Positions 1-5,808 of a stretch of 19,101 bases of DNA are shown here, piece by piece. The notes beneath the pieces are model-generated. The model was not told the origin of the DNA, did no database searches, and was given only the letters and a program-made list of their open reading frames with translations. The stretch is from JANYJJ01 sp031386065 (lineage in GTDB: Bacteria; Pseudomonadota; Gammaproteobacteria; Burkholderiales; Burkholderiaceae_C). Where the stretch lies: the NCBI GenBank assembly GCA_031386065.1, contig JANNBZ010000275.1, forward strand, positions 1 through 19,101, read 5' to 3'. How positions within the stretch are numbered: position 1 is the first letter of the stretch; each line of letters begins with the position of its first letter. A program made the position numbers and the translations under genes.

Positions 1-622
1 CGAAGCCATGGGCGAACTGTTCGCCAGCTTCGGCCTGGCGATGCTGACCGGCGTGCTGTGCATCTACATCGTGCTGGTGCTGCTGTTCAAGGACTTCGTG
101 CAGCCGGTGACGATTCTGGCCGCGCTGCTGCTGTCGATCCCGGGCGCGTTCCTGGCGCTGTTCATCACGCAGACAGCGATCTCGATGCCGTCGATGATCG
201 GCCTGATCATGCTGATGGGCATCGCCACCAAGAACTCCATCCTGCTGGTCGAATACGCCATCATGGCCCGGCGCGACCACGGCATGACACGCTGGGAAGC
301 CTTGCTCGACGCCTGCCACAAGCGCGCCCGCCCGATCATCATGACCACCATCGCCATGGGCGCCGGCATGATGCCGATTGCGCTGGGCTGGGGCGTTGAC
401 CCGAGCTTCCGTTCACCGATGGCCATCGTCGTGATCGGCGGGCTGATCACCTCGACCTTCCTGAGCCTGCTGGTGATCCCGGTGATCTTCACCTACGTGG
501 ACGACGTGGTGCAGTGGATGCTGCGGGTGGTGCGACGTGGGCGGCATGGGCACCCGGCCGCTGCGGCCGGCACCGCCGGCACCGCGATGGCGCCCAAGGC
601 CGAGGTGCCGACGCCGCTCTGA
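1..622 (+). CDS. RND efflux pump inner-membrane subunit, C-terminal part (5' truncated by window)
   Basis: This is the last ~206 residues of a resistance-nodulation-division (AcrB/MexB, HAE1-type) proton-driven exporter; the gene enters from outside the window and its reading frame begins at base 2. The visible part holds the last bundle of membrane helices of the second half: a long hydrophobic helix (LTGVLCIYIVLVLLF), then one around PSMIGLIMLMGIATKNSILLVEYA, the conserved motif G(I/L)xxKNxILLVE(Y/F)A seen in this family, then ARPIIMTTIAMGAGMMPIALG and a final helix ending VIPVIFTYVDD. The tail after about residue 170 is basic and A/P/T-rich with no recognisable domain. These pumps work as trimers in the inner membrane with a periplasmic adaptor and an outer-membrane channel; neither partner is in view. 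Substrate cannot be told from this fragment. Family assignment is secure, exact pump is not. Confidence 0.93.
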   Translation, partial: EAMGELFASFGLAMLTGVLCIYIVLVLLFKDFVQPVTILAALLLSIPGAFLALFITQTAISMPSMIGLIMLMGIATKNSILLVEYAIMARRDHGMTRWEALLDACHKRARPIIMTTIAMGAGMMPIALGWGVDPSFRSPMAIVVIGGLITSTFLSLLVIPVIFTYVDDVVQWMLRVVRRGRHGHPAAAAGTAGTAMAPKAEVPTPL

Positions 623-672
623 CCTGCGGCGGCTGAGGCGGCGGCGGATCAAGCCCCGGCCGCCGCGGCCGA

Positions 673-678
673 TACCAT
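673..678 (+). promoter_or_regulatory. -10-like hexamer placed for a leaderless mRNA (PAP2 gene)
   Basis: TACCAT matches TATAAT at four of six bases and ends exactly 6 nt before the ATG of the downstream gene, so transcription would start at or next to the A of the start codon. No Shine-Dalgarno sequence precedes that ATG. No good -35 hexamer is visible. The same spacing recurs at two other genes in the window, which is the main support. Confidence 0.4.
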
Positions 679-684
679 CCTTGC

Positions 685-1389
685 ATGCTGTTCCCGCCCC
701 TTCCTGCCTACTCCGTCTGGCCCGTCGTCACCCGCCTCGGCGAGGCGCAGATCCTGCTGCCGGCCACGCTGGCGCTGTGCCTGTGGCTGGCCTGGCGGCC
801 ACGTGCACGGCCGCTGGTGGGCTGGTGGTTGGCGCTGCTGGCGGTGGCCGCCTTCGTCACCACGCTGAGCAAGATCGCCTTCCTCGGTTGGGGCATCGGC
901 AACGCCACGCTCGACTTCACCGGCGTCTCGGGCCACGCGATGTTCGCGGCCGCGATCTACCCGCTGCTCTTCGGCGCGGTGTTCGCCCAGCAGCCGGTCG
1001 GCTGGCAGCGTGGCGCCGTGGGCATTGGCGCGGCCCTGGCCCTGCTGGTGGCGGTGTCGCGCGTGATGGTGGGGGTGCATTCGGTGTCCGAGGTGCTGGC
1101 CGGCATGGCGGTGGGCGGCCTGGTCAGTGCCTGGGCGCTGAGCCGCGGGCACCTGCCTCGCGTGCGCGTGCCGGTGCTGTTGCCGCTGGCGCTGGCGGCG
1201 TGGCTGGCGGTCACGCCGGCGCACGCGCCGGAGTCGCAAACGCACGGCTGGGTCACGAACTTGTCGCTGTCGTTGTCGGGCCGGGACCGGGCCTACACGC
1301 GGCTCGACCTGCAGCGCAGTCAGCAGCCCACGCAGCAGCGCAGCCAACAACGCACACAAACCCGCGAAGCGCAGCACGCCTCGCGCTGA
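685..1389 (+). CDS. PAP2-superfamily membrane phosphatase
   Basis: A 234-residue integral membrane protein of the type-2 phosphatidic acid phosphatase family, which removes phosphate from lipid phosphates such as phosphatidate or undecaprenyl pyrophosphate at the membrane. Motif 2 (VSGHAMF, His84) and motif 3 (SRVMVGVHSVSEV, Arg126 and His132) are plain to see. Motif 1 (K-x6-RP) is not: Lys63 is followed by IAFLGWG without RP, and the usual acidic residue after motif 3 is a Glu (SEV). About five hydrophobic segments lie between residues 10 and 205. The C-terminal ~25 residues are a Q/R/T-rich low-complexity tail (RSQQPTQQRSQQRTQTR). The start ATG has no ribosome-binding site but a -10-like hexamer 6 nt upstream, suggesting a leaderless transcript. 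Physiological substrate unknown. Confidence 0.85.
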   Translation: MLFPPLPAYSVWPVVTRLGEAQILLPATLALCLWLAWRPRARPLVGWWLALLAVAAFVTTLSKIAFLGWGIGNATLDFTGVSGHAMFAAAIYPLLFGAVFAQQPVGWQRGAVGIGAALALLVAVSRVMVGVHSVSEVLAGMAVGGLVSAWALSRGHLPRVRVPVLLPLALAAWLAVTPAHAPESQTHGWVTNLSLSLSGRDRAYTRLDLQRSQQPTQQRSQQRTQTREAQHASR

Positions 1390-1499
1390 GTGCGGAACGG
1401 GCGCGAACTGGTGCGGCCTTGCCGCGCTTTTCCGCTCATCAATCACGGCGCGATGTCGATAGCCTTCACATCACGCCGCTGCAGAGCCGAAAGACGCGC

Positions 1500-1799
1500 A
1501 TGAACACCTCCCGACCCCAGCCTTACCGGATCGCCCCACACCGAGCCGTCGCCCACAGCGGCGCCATCGAATGGGAAGAGCTGCCGTCGCTGGCGGGCTC
1601 GCTGGCCGAGCGGCGACAAGCGGCGGCGCAGGCGTCGAACCCGGCGTTCGGCCGCTCCGAATTCGGCGCCGCCTGGAGCGCCACGATGCCCGCCGCGCTG
1701 GACCCGCTGCGCGAGCCCGAGCCGTTTCGCGAAACGCTGAACGGCATGGCGATGCGCGAGGTCCACGAACCCGACGTGTTCCGCCACTTCTTCGGCTGA
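1500..1799 (+). CDS. small protein of unknown function (99 aa)
   Basis: A 99-residue soluble protein I cannot assign to a family. It starts MNTSRPQPYRIAPHR and ends FRHFFG; the middle is Ala/Arg-rich (LAERRQAAAQASNPAFGRSEF) and the last third is acidic and better structured (EPFRETLNGMAMREVHEPDVF). No signal peptide, membrane helix or metal-binding motif is seen. The frame stays open far upstream, but this ATG is preferred because the upstream part overlaps the PAP2 gene and has the skewed composition of a shadow frame. A purine-rich GAAAG lies about 9 nt before the ATG. It sits alone, 110 bp after the PAP2 gene and 66 bp before the Lon-domain gene. The start and reality of the gene are probable; the function is open. 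Confidence 0.6.
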   Translation: MNTSRPQPYRIAPHRAVAHSGAIEWEELPSLAGSLAERRQAAAQASNPAFGRSEFGAAWSATMPAALDPLREPEPFRETLNGMAMREVHEPDVFRHFFG

Positions 1800-1853
1800 C
1801 CGGCCCGCCCGCTACACGCCGACCCCAGAGCCCGCACGCAGCACCGCCCGCAT

Positions 1854-1859
1854 TACGAT
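1854..1859 (+). promoter_or_regulatory. -10-like hexamer placed for a leaderless mRNA (Lon-domain gene)
   Basis: TACGAT ends exactly 6 nt before the GTG start codon of the Lon-domain gene, matches TATAAT at four of six bases, and no Shine-Dalgarno sequence is present. This predicts a transcript beginning at the GTG itself. No convincing -35 element is seen. Confidence 0.4.
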
Positions 1860-1865
1860 GCGGGC

Positions 1866-2552
1866 GTGAACACATCCCCCACCTCTCTCCACGAGCTGCC
1901 GCTGTTTCCGCTGCAGTCGGTGCTGTTCCCCGACGGCCTGCTGCCGATGCGGATTTTCGAGGTGCGCTACCTCGACATGATCGGCAAATGCCACAAGGCC
2001 GGCACCCCGTTCGGCGTCGTCTGCCTGACGCAGGGCAGCGAAGTGCGCCAGCGCGAACCGTCGGCTTCACCCGGCGGCAAGCCGTCAGGCGATGGCTTCG
2101 TGCACGAGGCCTTCCACCCCGTCGGCACGCTGGCGCGCATCACCGCGCTGGAACGGCCGCAGGCCGGGCTGATGGTGATCCGCTGCATCGGCACGCGCCG
2201 TTTTCGAATCGACAGCCACCGGCAATTGCCACACGGCCTGTGGGTGGCCGACGCCACGCTGCTGGCAGACGACCCCGAGCTGCCGGTGCCCGACGACCTG
2301 GCGCCGGCGCGCGACGCGCTGCAGCAGTTGGTGCGCGCGATCGAGCGCCAGATGCAGGGCGTCGACGTGCCGTTGCAGCAACCCTATCGGTGGGACGATT
2401 GCGGCTGGCTCGCCAACCGCTGGAGCGAGCTGCTGCCGCTGGCCCCCGACGTGAAGCAGCGCTTCATGTCGCTGGACAGCCCGCTGCTGCGGCTGGAACT
2501 GGTGGCCGATGCACTGGACCAGATGGGCTTTCAGCTGCCGCCTGAAGCCTGA
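1866..2552 (+). CDS. stand-alone Lon substrate-binding (LonN) domain protein
   Basis: A 228-residue protein made only of the N-terminal substrate-binding domain of Lon protease, without the ATPase or peptidase parts. The family signature is at residues 11-36: LPLFPLQSVLFPDGLLPMRI followed by FEVRYLDM, then GTPFGVVCLTQGSEV; a later VGTLARI and VIRCIGTRRFRI are also typical of the fold. Such proteins are widespread in proteobacteria and their role is poorly known; peptide or unfolded-protein binding is assumed by homology. The GTG start is chosen because the similarity begins right after it, the frame has no earlier start, and a -10-like hexamer sits 6 nt upstream. The next gene, an imine-reductase-type enzyme, begins 28 bp after the stop and may be co-transcribed. 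Confidence 0.88.
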   Translation: MNTSPTSLHELPLFPLQSVLFPDGLLPMRIFEVRYLDMIGKCHKAGTPFGVVCLTQGSEVRQREPSASPGGKPSGDGFVHEAFHPVGTLARITALERPQAGLMVIRCIGTRRFRIDSHRQLPHGLWVADATLLADDPELPVPDDLAPARDALQQLVRAIERQMQGVDVPLQQPYRWDDCGWLANRWSELLPLAPDVKQRFMSLDSPLLRLELVADALDQMGFQLPPEA

Positions 2553-2580
2553 CCCGCGCCTGATCCAGGTTGCTTCACCC

Positions 2581-3543
2581 TTGATCCACATCAGCGCCGC
2601 CACCACCCGCCGGCACCTCGCCTTCGCGCCGTTGATTGCCGCGCTGCGGCAGATGTTCATCGGGGGCTGCGAGGTGCCGCTGCGACACACCCATCACATC
2701 ATCGACCCCGCAGGCGCTGCGGCAGGCACCCTGCTGCTGATGCCGGCCTGGCGCGTCGGTGCCCGGCTGGGCTTGAAGACGGTCAGCGTGTTCCCCGGCA
2801 ATGCGGCCCTCGGCAAGCCGGCGCTGCATTCGACCTACCTGCTGTTCGACGCCCGCAGCGGCGAGCCGCTGGCGCTGATGGCCGGCGACGAAATCACGAC
2901 CCGGCGCACCGCTGCCGCCTCGGCGCTGGCGGCATCGCACCTCGCGCGCGCCGATGCGTCACGGCTGCTGATCGTCGGCGCCGGTCGCGTGGCCGCCGTG
3001 ATGGCAGAGGCGATGCGCAGCGTGCGTCCGATTCACGAGGTGACGGTCTGGAACCGGCATGCCGCGGCCGCTGTCACGCTGGCCGGGCGCCTGTGCGAGC
3101 AGGGCTTCGACGCCCACGCGACGACCGACCTCGAAGCCGCCACCGCGCAGGCCGACATCGTCAGCTGCGCCACGCTGTCCGGCACGCCCCTGATCCACGG
3201 CGCGTGGCTGCGCCCCGGCACCCACCTCGACCTGGTCGGCGGCTTCAGCCCGGCCATGCGCGAGTCCGACGCCGCCTGCTTCTCGCGCAGCCGCGTTTAC
3301 GTCGACACGCCCGAGGCGCTGCTGAAAGCGGGCGACGTGCTGCAAGCCATCGCCGAAGCGGCCTTCGCCGAGACCGACCTGCAAGGCACGCTGGCCAGTC
3401 TGTGCCGGGGCGAATGCGACGGACGCCAGACCGACGGCGAGCTGACGCTGTTCAAGTCGGTGGGCAGCGCGCTGGAAGACCTGGCTGCGGCCGAACTGGT
3501 GTACGAACTGTTGAACGAGCGGGTGCTGAACGACGCCGTTTGA
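2581..3543 (+). CDS. ornithine cyclodeaminase / delta(1)-pyrroline-2-carboxylate reductase family protein
   Basis: An NAD(P)-dependent enzyme of the ornithine cyclodeaminase/mu-crystallin family. Visible landmarks, numbered from the TTG start: an N-terminal substrate domain with Arg35 and Lys66 (GLKTVSVFPGN), the segment TYLLFDARSGEPLALMAGDEIT, the helix TRRTAAASALAA, the Rossmann dinucleotide site LLIVGAGRVA, and DLVGGFSPAMRE. The FPGN and LMAGDEIT wording resembles the members that reduce cyclic imines such as pyrroline-2-carboxylate (hydroxyproline/lysine catabolism) rather than true ornithine cyclodeaminases, but substrate is inference. The start is uncertain: TTG at 2581 gives 320 residues, the family's usual size, and avoids overlap; an ATG at 2509 would overlap the upstream gene by 44 bp and add an unfamily-like N-terminus. 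The gene ends 56 bp before the MarR gene, which could regulate it or its divergent metabolism. Confidence 0.85.
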   Translation: MIHISAATTRRHLAFAPLIAALRQMFIGGCEVPLRHTHHIIDPAGAAAGTLLLMPAWRVGARLGLKTVSVFPGNAALGKPALHSTYLLFDARSGEPLALMAGDEITTRRTAAASALAASHLARADASRLLIVGAGRVAAVMAEAMRSVRPIHEVTVWNRHAAAAVTLAGRLCEQGFDAHATTDLEAATAQADIVSCATLSGTPLIHGAWLRPGTHLDLVGGFSPAMRESDAACFSRSRVYVDTPEALLKAGDVLQAIAEAAFAETDLQGTLASLCRGECDGRQTDGELTLFKSVGSALEDLAAAELVYELLNERVLNDAV

Positions 3544-3575
3544 AGCGTGCGGTGGACCACCGCTCGGTCGCTGTC

Positions 3576-3585
3576 TGCATATGCA
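3576..3585. promoter_or_regulatory. TGCATATGCA palindrome, candidate MarR operator 1
   Basis: A perfect 10-bp palindrome located just upstream of the -10-like TATACT of the MarR gene, where the spacer of the promoter would be. A second copy of the same ten bases lies at 4068-4077, over the start of the next regulator gene. MarR proteins are dimers that typically bind short AT-rich palindromes in their own promoter, so autoregulation is the simplest reading. Confidence 0.55.
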
Positions 3586-3587
3586 TC

Positions 3588-3593
3588 TATACT
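3588..3593 (+). promoter_or_regulatory. -10 hexamer TATACT for a leaderless MarR mRNA
   Basis: TATACT matches the sigma-70 consensus at five of six bases and ends exactly 6 nt before the ATG of the MarR gene. No ribosome-binding site precedes the ATG. It is the strongest of three such promoter-to-start arrangements in this window. A candidate operator palindrome abuts it on the upstream side. Confidence 0.6.
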
Positions 3594-3599
3594 GATTCG

Positions 3600-4037
3600 A
3601 TGGACATCGTTGACAAACTCGGCCCGCGTGGCTTCGACTGCGTGTGCGGCAACCTGCGCATGGCGGCACGGGCGGTCAGCAGCGTCTACGACCGCCACCT
3701 GCAGCCCGCCGGCGTACGCGCCAGCCAGATGGCGGTGCTGTGGGCCGTCGCCGCGATGCGCCGAACCAGCATCAAGGACATCGCCGGTCGCATCTCGATG
3801 GACGAGACCACCCTGGTGCGCAACCTGCGGGTGCTCGAGCGGCAGGGCTGGGTCTCGATCGAGGTCGGCGACGACCGCCGCCAGCGCATGGTGGCGCTGA
3901 CCGAAGAAGGACGCCGCGTCTTCGCGACCGCGTTGCCGCTGTGGAAGCAGGCGCAGAAAGAGCTGGGCCGCGCGCTGAAGCTGGAAGTCGACGACGTGAA
4001 CAACACCTTGCTGCACCTGGTGCGCGCGGCCAGCTGA
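3600..4037 (+). CDS. MarR-family transcriptional regulator
   Basis: A 145-residue winged-helix regulator of normal MarR length. The dimerisation helix is near residues 10-35, the DNA-recognition helix lies in TSIKDIAGRISMDETTLVRNLRVLERQGWV (56-85), and the wing is at IEVGDDRRQRMVALTEEGRRV (87-107), the classic DxRxxxxxLTxxG pattern. Cys14 and Cys16 (DCVCGN) sit in the first helix where redox-sensing members such as OhrR carry a reactive cysteine, so oxidation sensing is possible but unproven. The ATG is chosen because a TATACT -10 element ends 6 nt upstream and the family alignment starts there. The gene is followed 29 bp later by an AraC-type gene whose start is covered by the same palindrome found in the MarR promoter, suggesting control of both. 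Confidence 0.92.
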   Translation: MDIVDKLGPRGFDCVCGNLRMAARAVSSVYDRHLQPAGVRASQMAVLWAVAAMRRTSIKDIAGRISMDETTLVRNLRVLERQGWVSIEVGDDRRQRMVALTEEGRRVFATALPLWKQAQKELGRALKLEVDDVNNTLLHLVRAAS

Positions 4038-4056
4038 AGCAGCTTCACCCTTTTTT
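4035..4056 (+). terminator. weak stem-loop plus T-run after the MarR gene
   Basis: TGAAG-CAG-CTTCA forms a 5-bp stem with a 3-nt loop, beginning at the MarR stop codon, then CCC and six T residues. The T-run fits an intrinsic terminator but the stem is short and low in GC, so termination would be partial at best. The alternative is that the T-rich stretch belongs to the promoter of the AraC gene. Confidence 0.3.
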
Positions 4057-4066
4057 GCCTCGTAAC

Positions 4067-4078
4067 ATGCATATGCAT
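4067..4078. promoter_or_regulatory. ATGCATATGCAT palindrome, candidate MarR operator 2
   Basis: A perfect 12-bp palindrome that contains the same TGCATATGCA core as the site in the MarR promoter. It covers the first codons (Met-His-Met-His) of the AraC-type gene, so a bound repressor would block transcription start or early elongation. Confidence 0.5.
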
Positions 4079-4921
4079 ACAACTGCAGGCTCACCGACCG
4101 AGACGTGCGTCGCGGCCGGTAAGGCCTGCGCGCCGCCCGCGCTGTGCATCGTGACCATGCACAGCGGCTCGCAAACGCACCGCATCGAGCAGCAGCAGGT
4201 GACGCTGGACGAAGACGCGTACCTGATCCTGCAAGGCCCGGCGGCATGCGCGGCCGGCTGGCACAGCCCACCCGGCGCGCGTGCCTTCGTTCTGCGCTTC
4301 GATGCCGCCACGCTGGCCGGCGCAGCCGTCCCGTCGGCGCCCGACGGTGTGGGTTTCCTGCCGCACCTCCGCCCGCACGGCGACGCGGTCAGCCAGCGCC
4401 TGCGCCGCCTCGCGCAACAGGTAGAGGCCGGCACCACACCAGCGTTCGAGCAGCGGCGCGCGATGGCCGGCGTGCTGCAGGCAGCCGTCCAGTGTGAACG
4501 TGACCTGCGACAACGCGCCGACCGCATCGACAGCGTCAAGCCGGCCACGCGGTGGGCGCTGTTTCGCCGTGTCTGGCGGGCGTCGGACTTCATCCTCAGC
4601 CACTACGAGCAGCCGCTCACGCTGGAGCAAATGGCCAGCGAGGCGCGGCTGTCGCCGTTTCATTTCGCGCGGCTGTTTGCGCGCGTGCACGACATCACGC
4701 CACACGCCTACCTGCTGCGCAAACGCCTGACGGTGGCGCGGCGTCTGCTGGCCCGCACCCACTGCGACCTCGACGAAGTCGCCGCGCGGACCGGCTTCAA
4801 CACCCGCAGCTCGCTGTTTCGAAACGTGCGCAAGCACCTCGGCTGTGGCGGAGGTGCGTTGCGGGGCGCCACCGAGTTGCAAGGCGAGGAAAGAGACTCG
4901 ACATGCCCTACCTCTGCCTGA
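4067..4921 (+). CDS. AraC-family transcriptional regulator
   Basis: A regulator of up to 284 residues with a C-terminal AraC-type double helix-turn-helix. The first helix-turn-helix is in LTLEQMASEARLSPFHFARLFARVHDITPHAYLLRKRL, the second in LDEVAARTGFNTRSSLFRNVRKHLG, both with the conserved spacing. The N-terminal half (about 165 residues) reads like a degenerate cupin-type sensor domain (HRIEQQQVTLDEDAYLILQ, then RAFVLRFDAATLAG) but no ligand can be named. Two in-frame ATGs, 4067 and 4073, are possible; neither has a clear ribosome-binding site, and both lie inside the palindrome that also occurs in the MarR promoter. The end overlaps the following response-regulator gene by 19 nt, so the two are probably translated from one mRNA. 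Confidence 0.85.
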   Translation: MHMHTTAGSPTETCVAAGKACAPPALCIVTMHSGSQTHRIEQQQVTLDEDAYLILQGPAACAAGWHSPPGARAFVLRFDAATLAGAAVPSAPDGVGFLPHLRPHGDAVSQRLRRLAQQVEAGTTPAFEQRRAMAGVLQAAVQCERDLRQRADRIDSVKPATRWALFRRVWRASDFILSHYEQPLTLEQMASEARLSPFHFARLFARVHDITPHAYLLRKRLTVARRLLARTHCDLDEVAARTGFNTRSSLFRNVRKHLGCGGGALRGATELQGEERDSTCPTSA

Positions 4922-5640
4922 TCATCGAAACCGACAGCGCGGCGGCGCGGGCCTTGCAGCACGAGTTCCCGGCGTACGGCTTCAAACCCTGCACGGTCGA
5001 CTCCTGCGACGCCGCGCTCGGCATGCTGCGCCAGTGGCGCTTCGATGCGGTGCTGCTCGACGCCGACGGCTTCGGCGAGGGCTACGTGCAGGTGCTGCGC
5101 AAGCTGCACGGCAAGGCGCGCGGCCCGCTGCTGCTGCTGTCGCACGCCCAGGACGAGCAGGACCAGTTGCTGGGACTGGAATCCGGCGCCACCGAGATCG
5201 TGCCCAAGCCGGTGTCGAGCCGGCTGCTCACGGCCAAGCTGCGTCGCTTGATCGAGGTCGGCGGCCACGGCGAAGACGACGCGCCGTCCGAGTTCGCACT
5301 GGGCCCGTTGAACATCGACGTTCGGCGCGGTGTGGCCAGCGTCGCCGGCGCTTCGCTGGAGCTGACCGCGCAGCAATTCGAACTGCTGTTGTTGATGGCC
5401 ACGCGTCCCGGCGAACTGGTGCCGCGCGAGACCATGTCGCGCGCGCTGCGCAGCGCCACCCACGACGGCGGCCGCAGCGCCGACATGCACATCTGCCGCA
5501 TCCGCAAGAAGCTGAACGAACACGGTGCGTCCAGCCTGCACCTGGAGACGGTGTACGGACGCGGCTACCGGCTGTGCGCCCCCGGCATGGTGGTGCAGAA
5601 CGGACGCGGCGCAGCCAGTGCGAGGGCCTGGTCGGACTGA
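4903..5640 (+). CDS. OmpR-family response regulator (orphan)
   Basis: A 245-residue two-domain response regulator. The receiver domain (1-118) keeps the acidic pair Glu9/Asp11, the phosphoryl-accepting Asp53 (AVLLDADGF), Ser80 and Lys102 (VPKPVSS). The winged-helix output domain (130-226) has ELTAQQFELLLLMATRPGEL, the recognition helix RSADMHICRIRKKL and the terminal hairpin LETVYGRGYRL, all canonical. A GAGGA sequence 12 nt before the ATG can act as ribosome-binding site, although the start overlaps the AraC gene by 19 nt. No histidine kinase is next to it; the neighbour downstream is a TonB-dependent receptor 168 bp away. The kinase partner must be elsewhere, or the protein acts without one. 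Targets unknown; the receptor gene is a reasonable candidate by position only. Confidence 0.93.
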   Translation: MPYLCLIIETDSAAARALQHEFPAYGFKPCTVDSCDAALGMLRQWRFDAVLLDADGFGEGYVQVLRKLHGKARGPLLLLSHAQDEQDQLLGLESGATEIVPKPVSSRLLTAKLRRLIEVGGHGEDDAPSEFALGPLNIDVRRGVASVAGASLELTAQQFELLLLMATRPGELVPRETMSRALRSATHDGGRSADMHICRIRKKLNEHGASSLHLETVYGRGYRLCAPGMVVQNGRGAASARAWSD

Positions 5641-5808
5641 CAACGCCGTGCTGCGGCAGCGACCGACGCGGCGATTGTTTCAAACCTGTTTCGGTGCGCG
5701 TCGCACCTGTTGCAACGCCGCCAGCGGCTCGCAAATTCGCAAGAACTGCAACGCCTCGACAGCGCGCCGCACGTAGCCTGTGTTTCGACTCCCACCCCAG
5801 GAAACACC
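5641..5808. other. intergenic region before the TonB-dependent receptor; small hairpins
   Basis: The 168 bp hold no gene. GGTGCG-CGT-CGCACC (5693-5707) is a perfect 6-bp stem with a 3-nt loop, followed at 5709-5716 by the palindrome GTTGCAAC. There is no T-run, so this is not a standard intrinsic terminator; it could be an operator or part of the mRNA leader. No promoter hexamers stand out. AGGAAA at 5799-5804 is a good ribosome-binding site for the receptor gene. Confidence 0.4.

Noticed and set aside
537..1499. Upstream extension of the 99-residue protein's frame
   Set aside because: It overlaps the PAP2 gene over its full length and is Arg/Ala/Gly-rich without motifs; the ATG at 1500 gives a cleaner protein.
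2509..2580. ATG start for the cyclodeaminase-family gene inside the Lon-domain gene
   Set aside because: It would add 24 residues not typical of the family and overlap the upstream gene by 44 bp; the TTG at 2581 fits family length better, though this is not certain.
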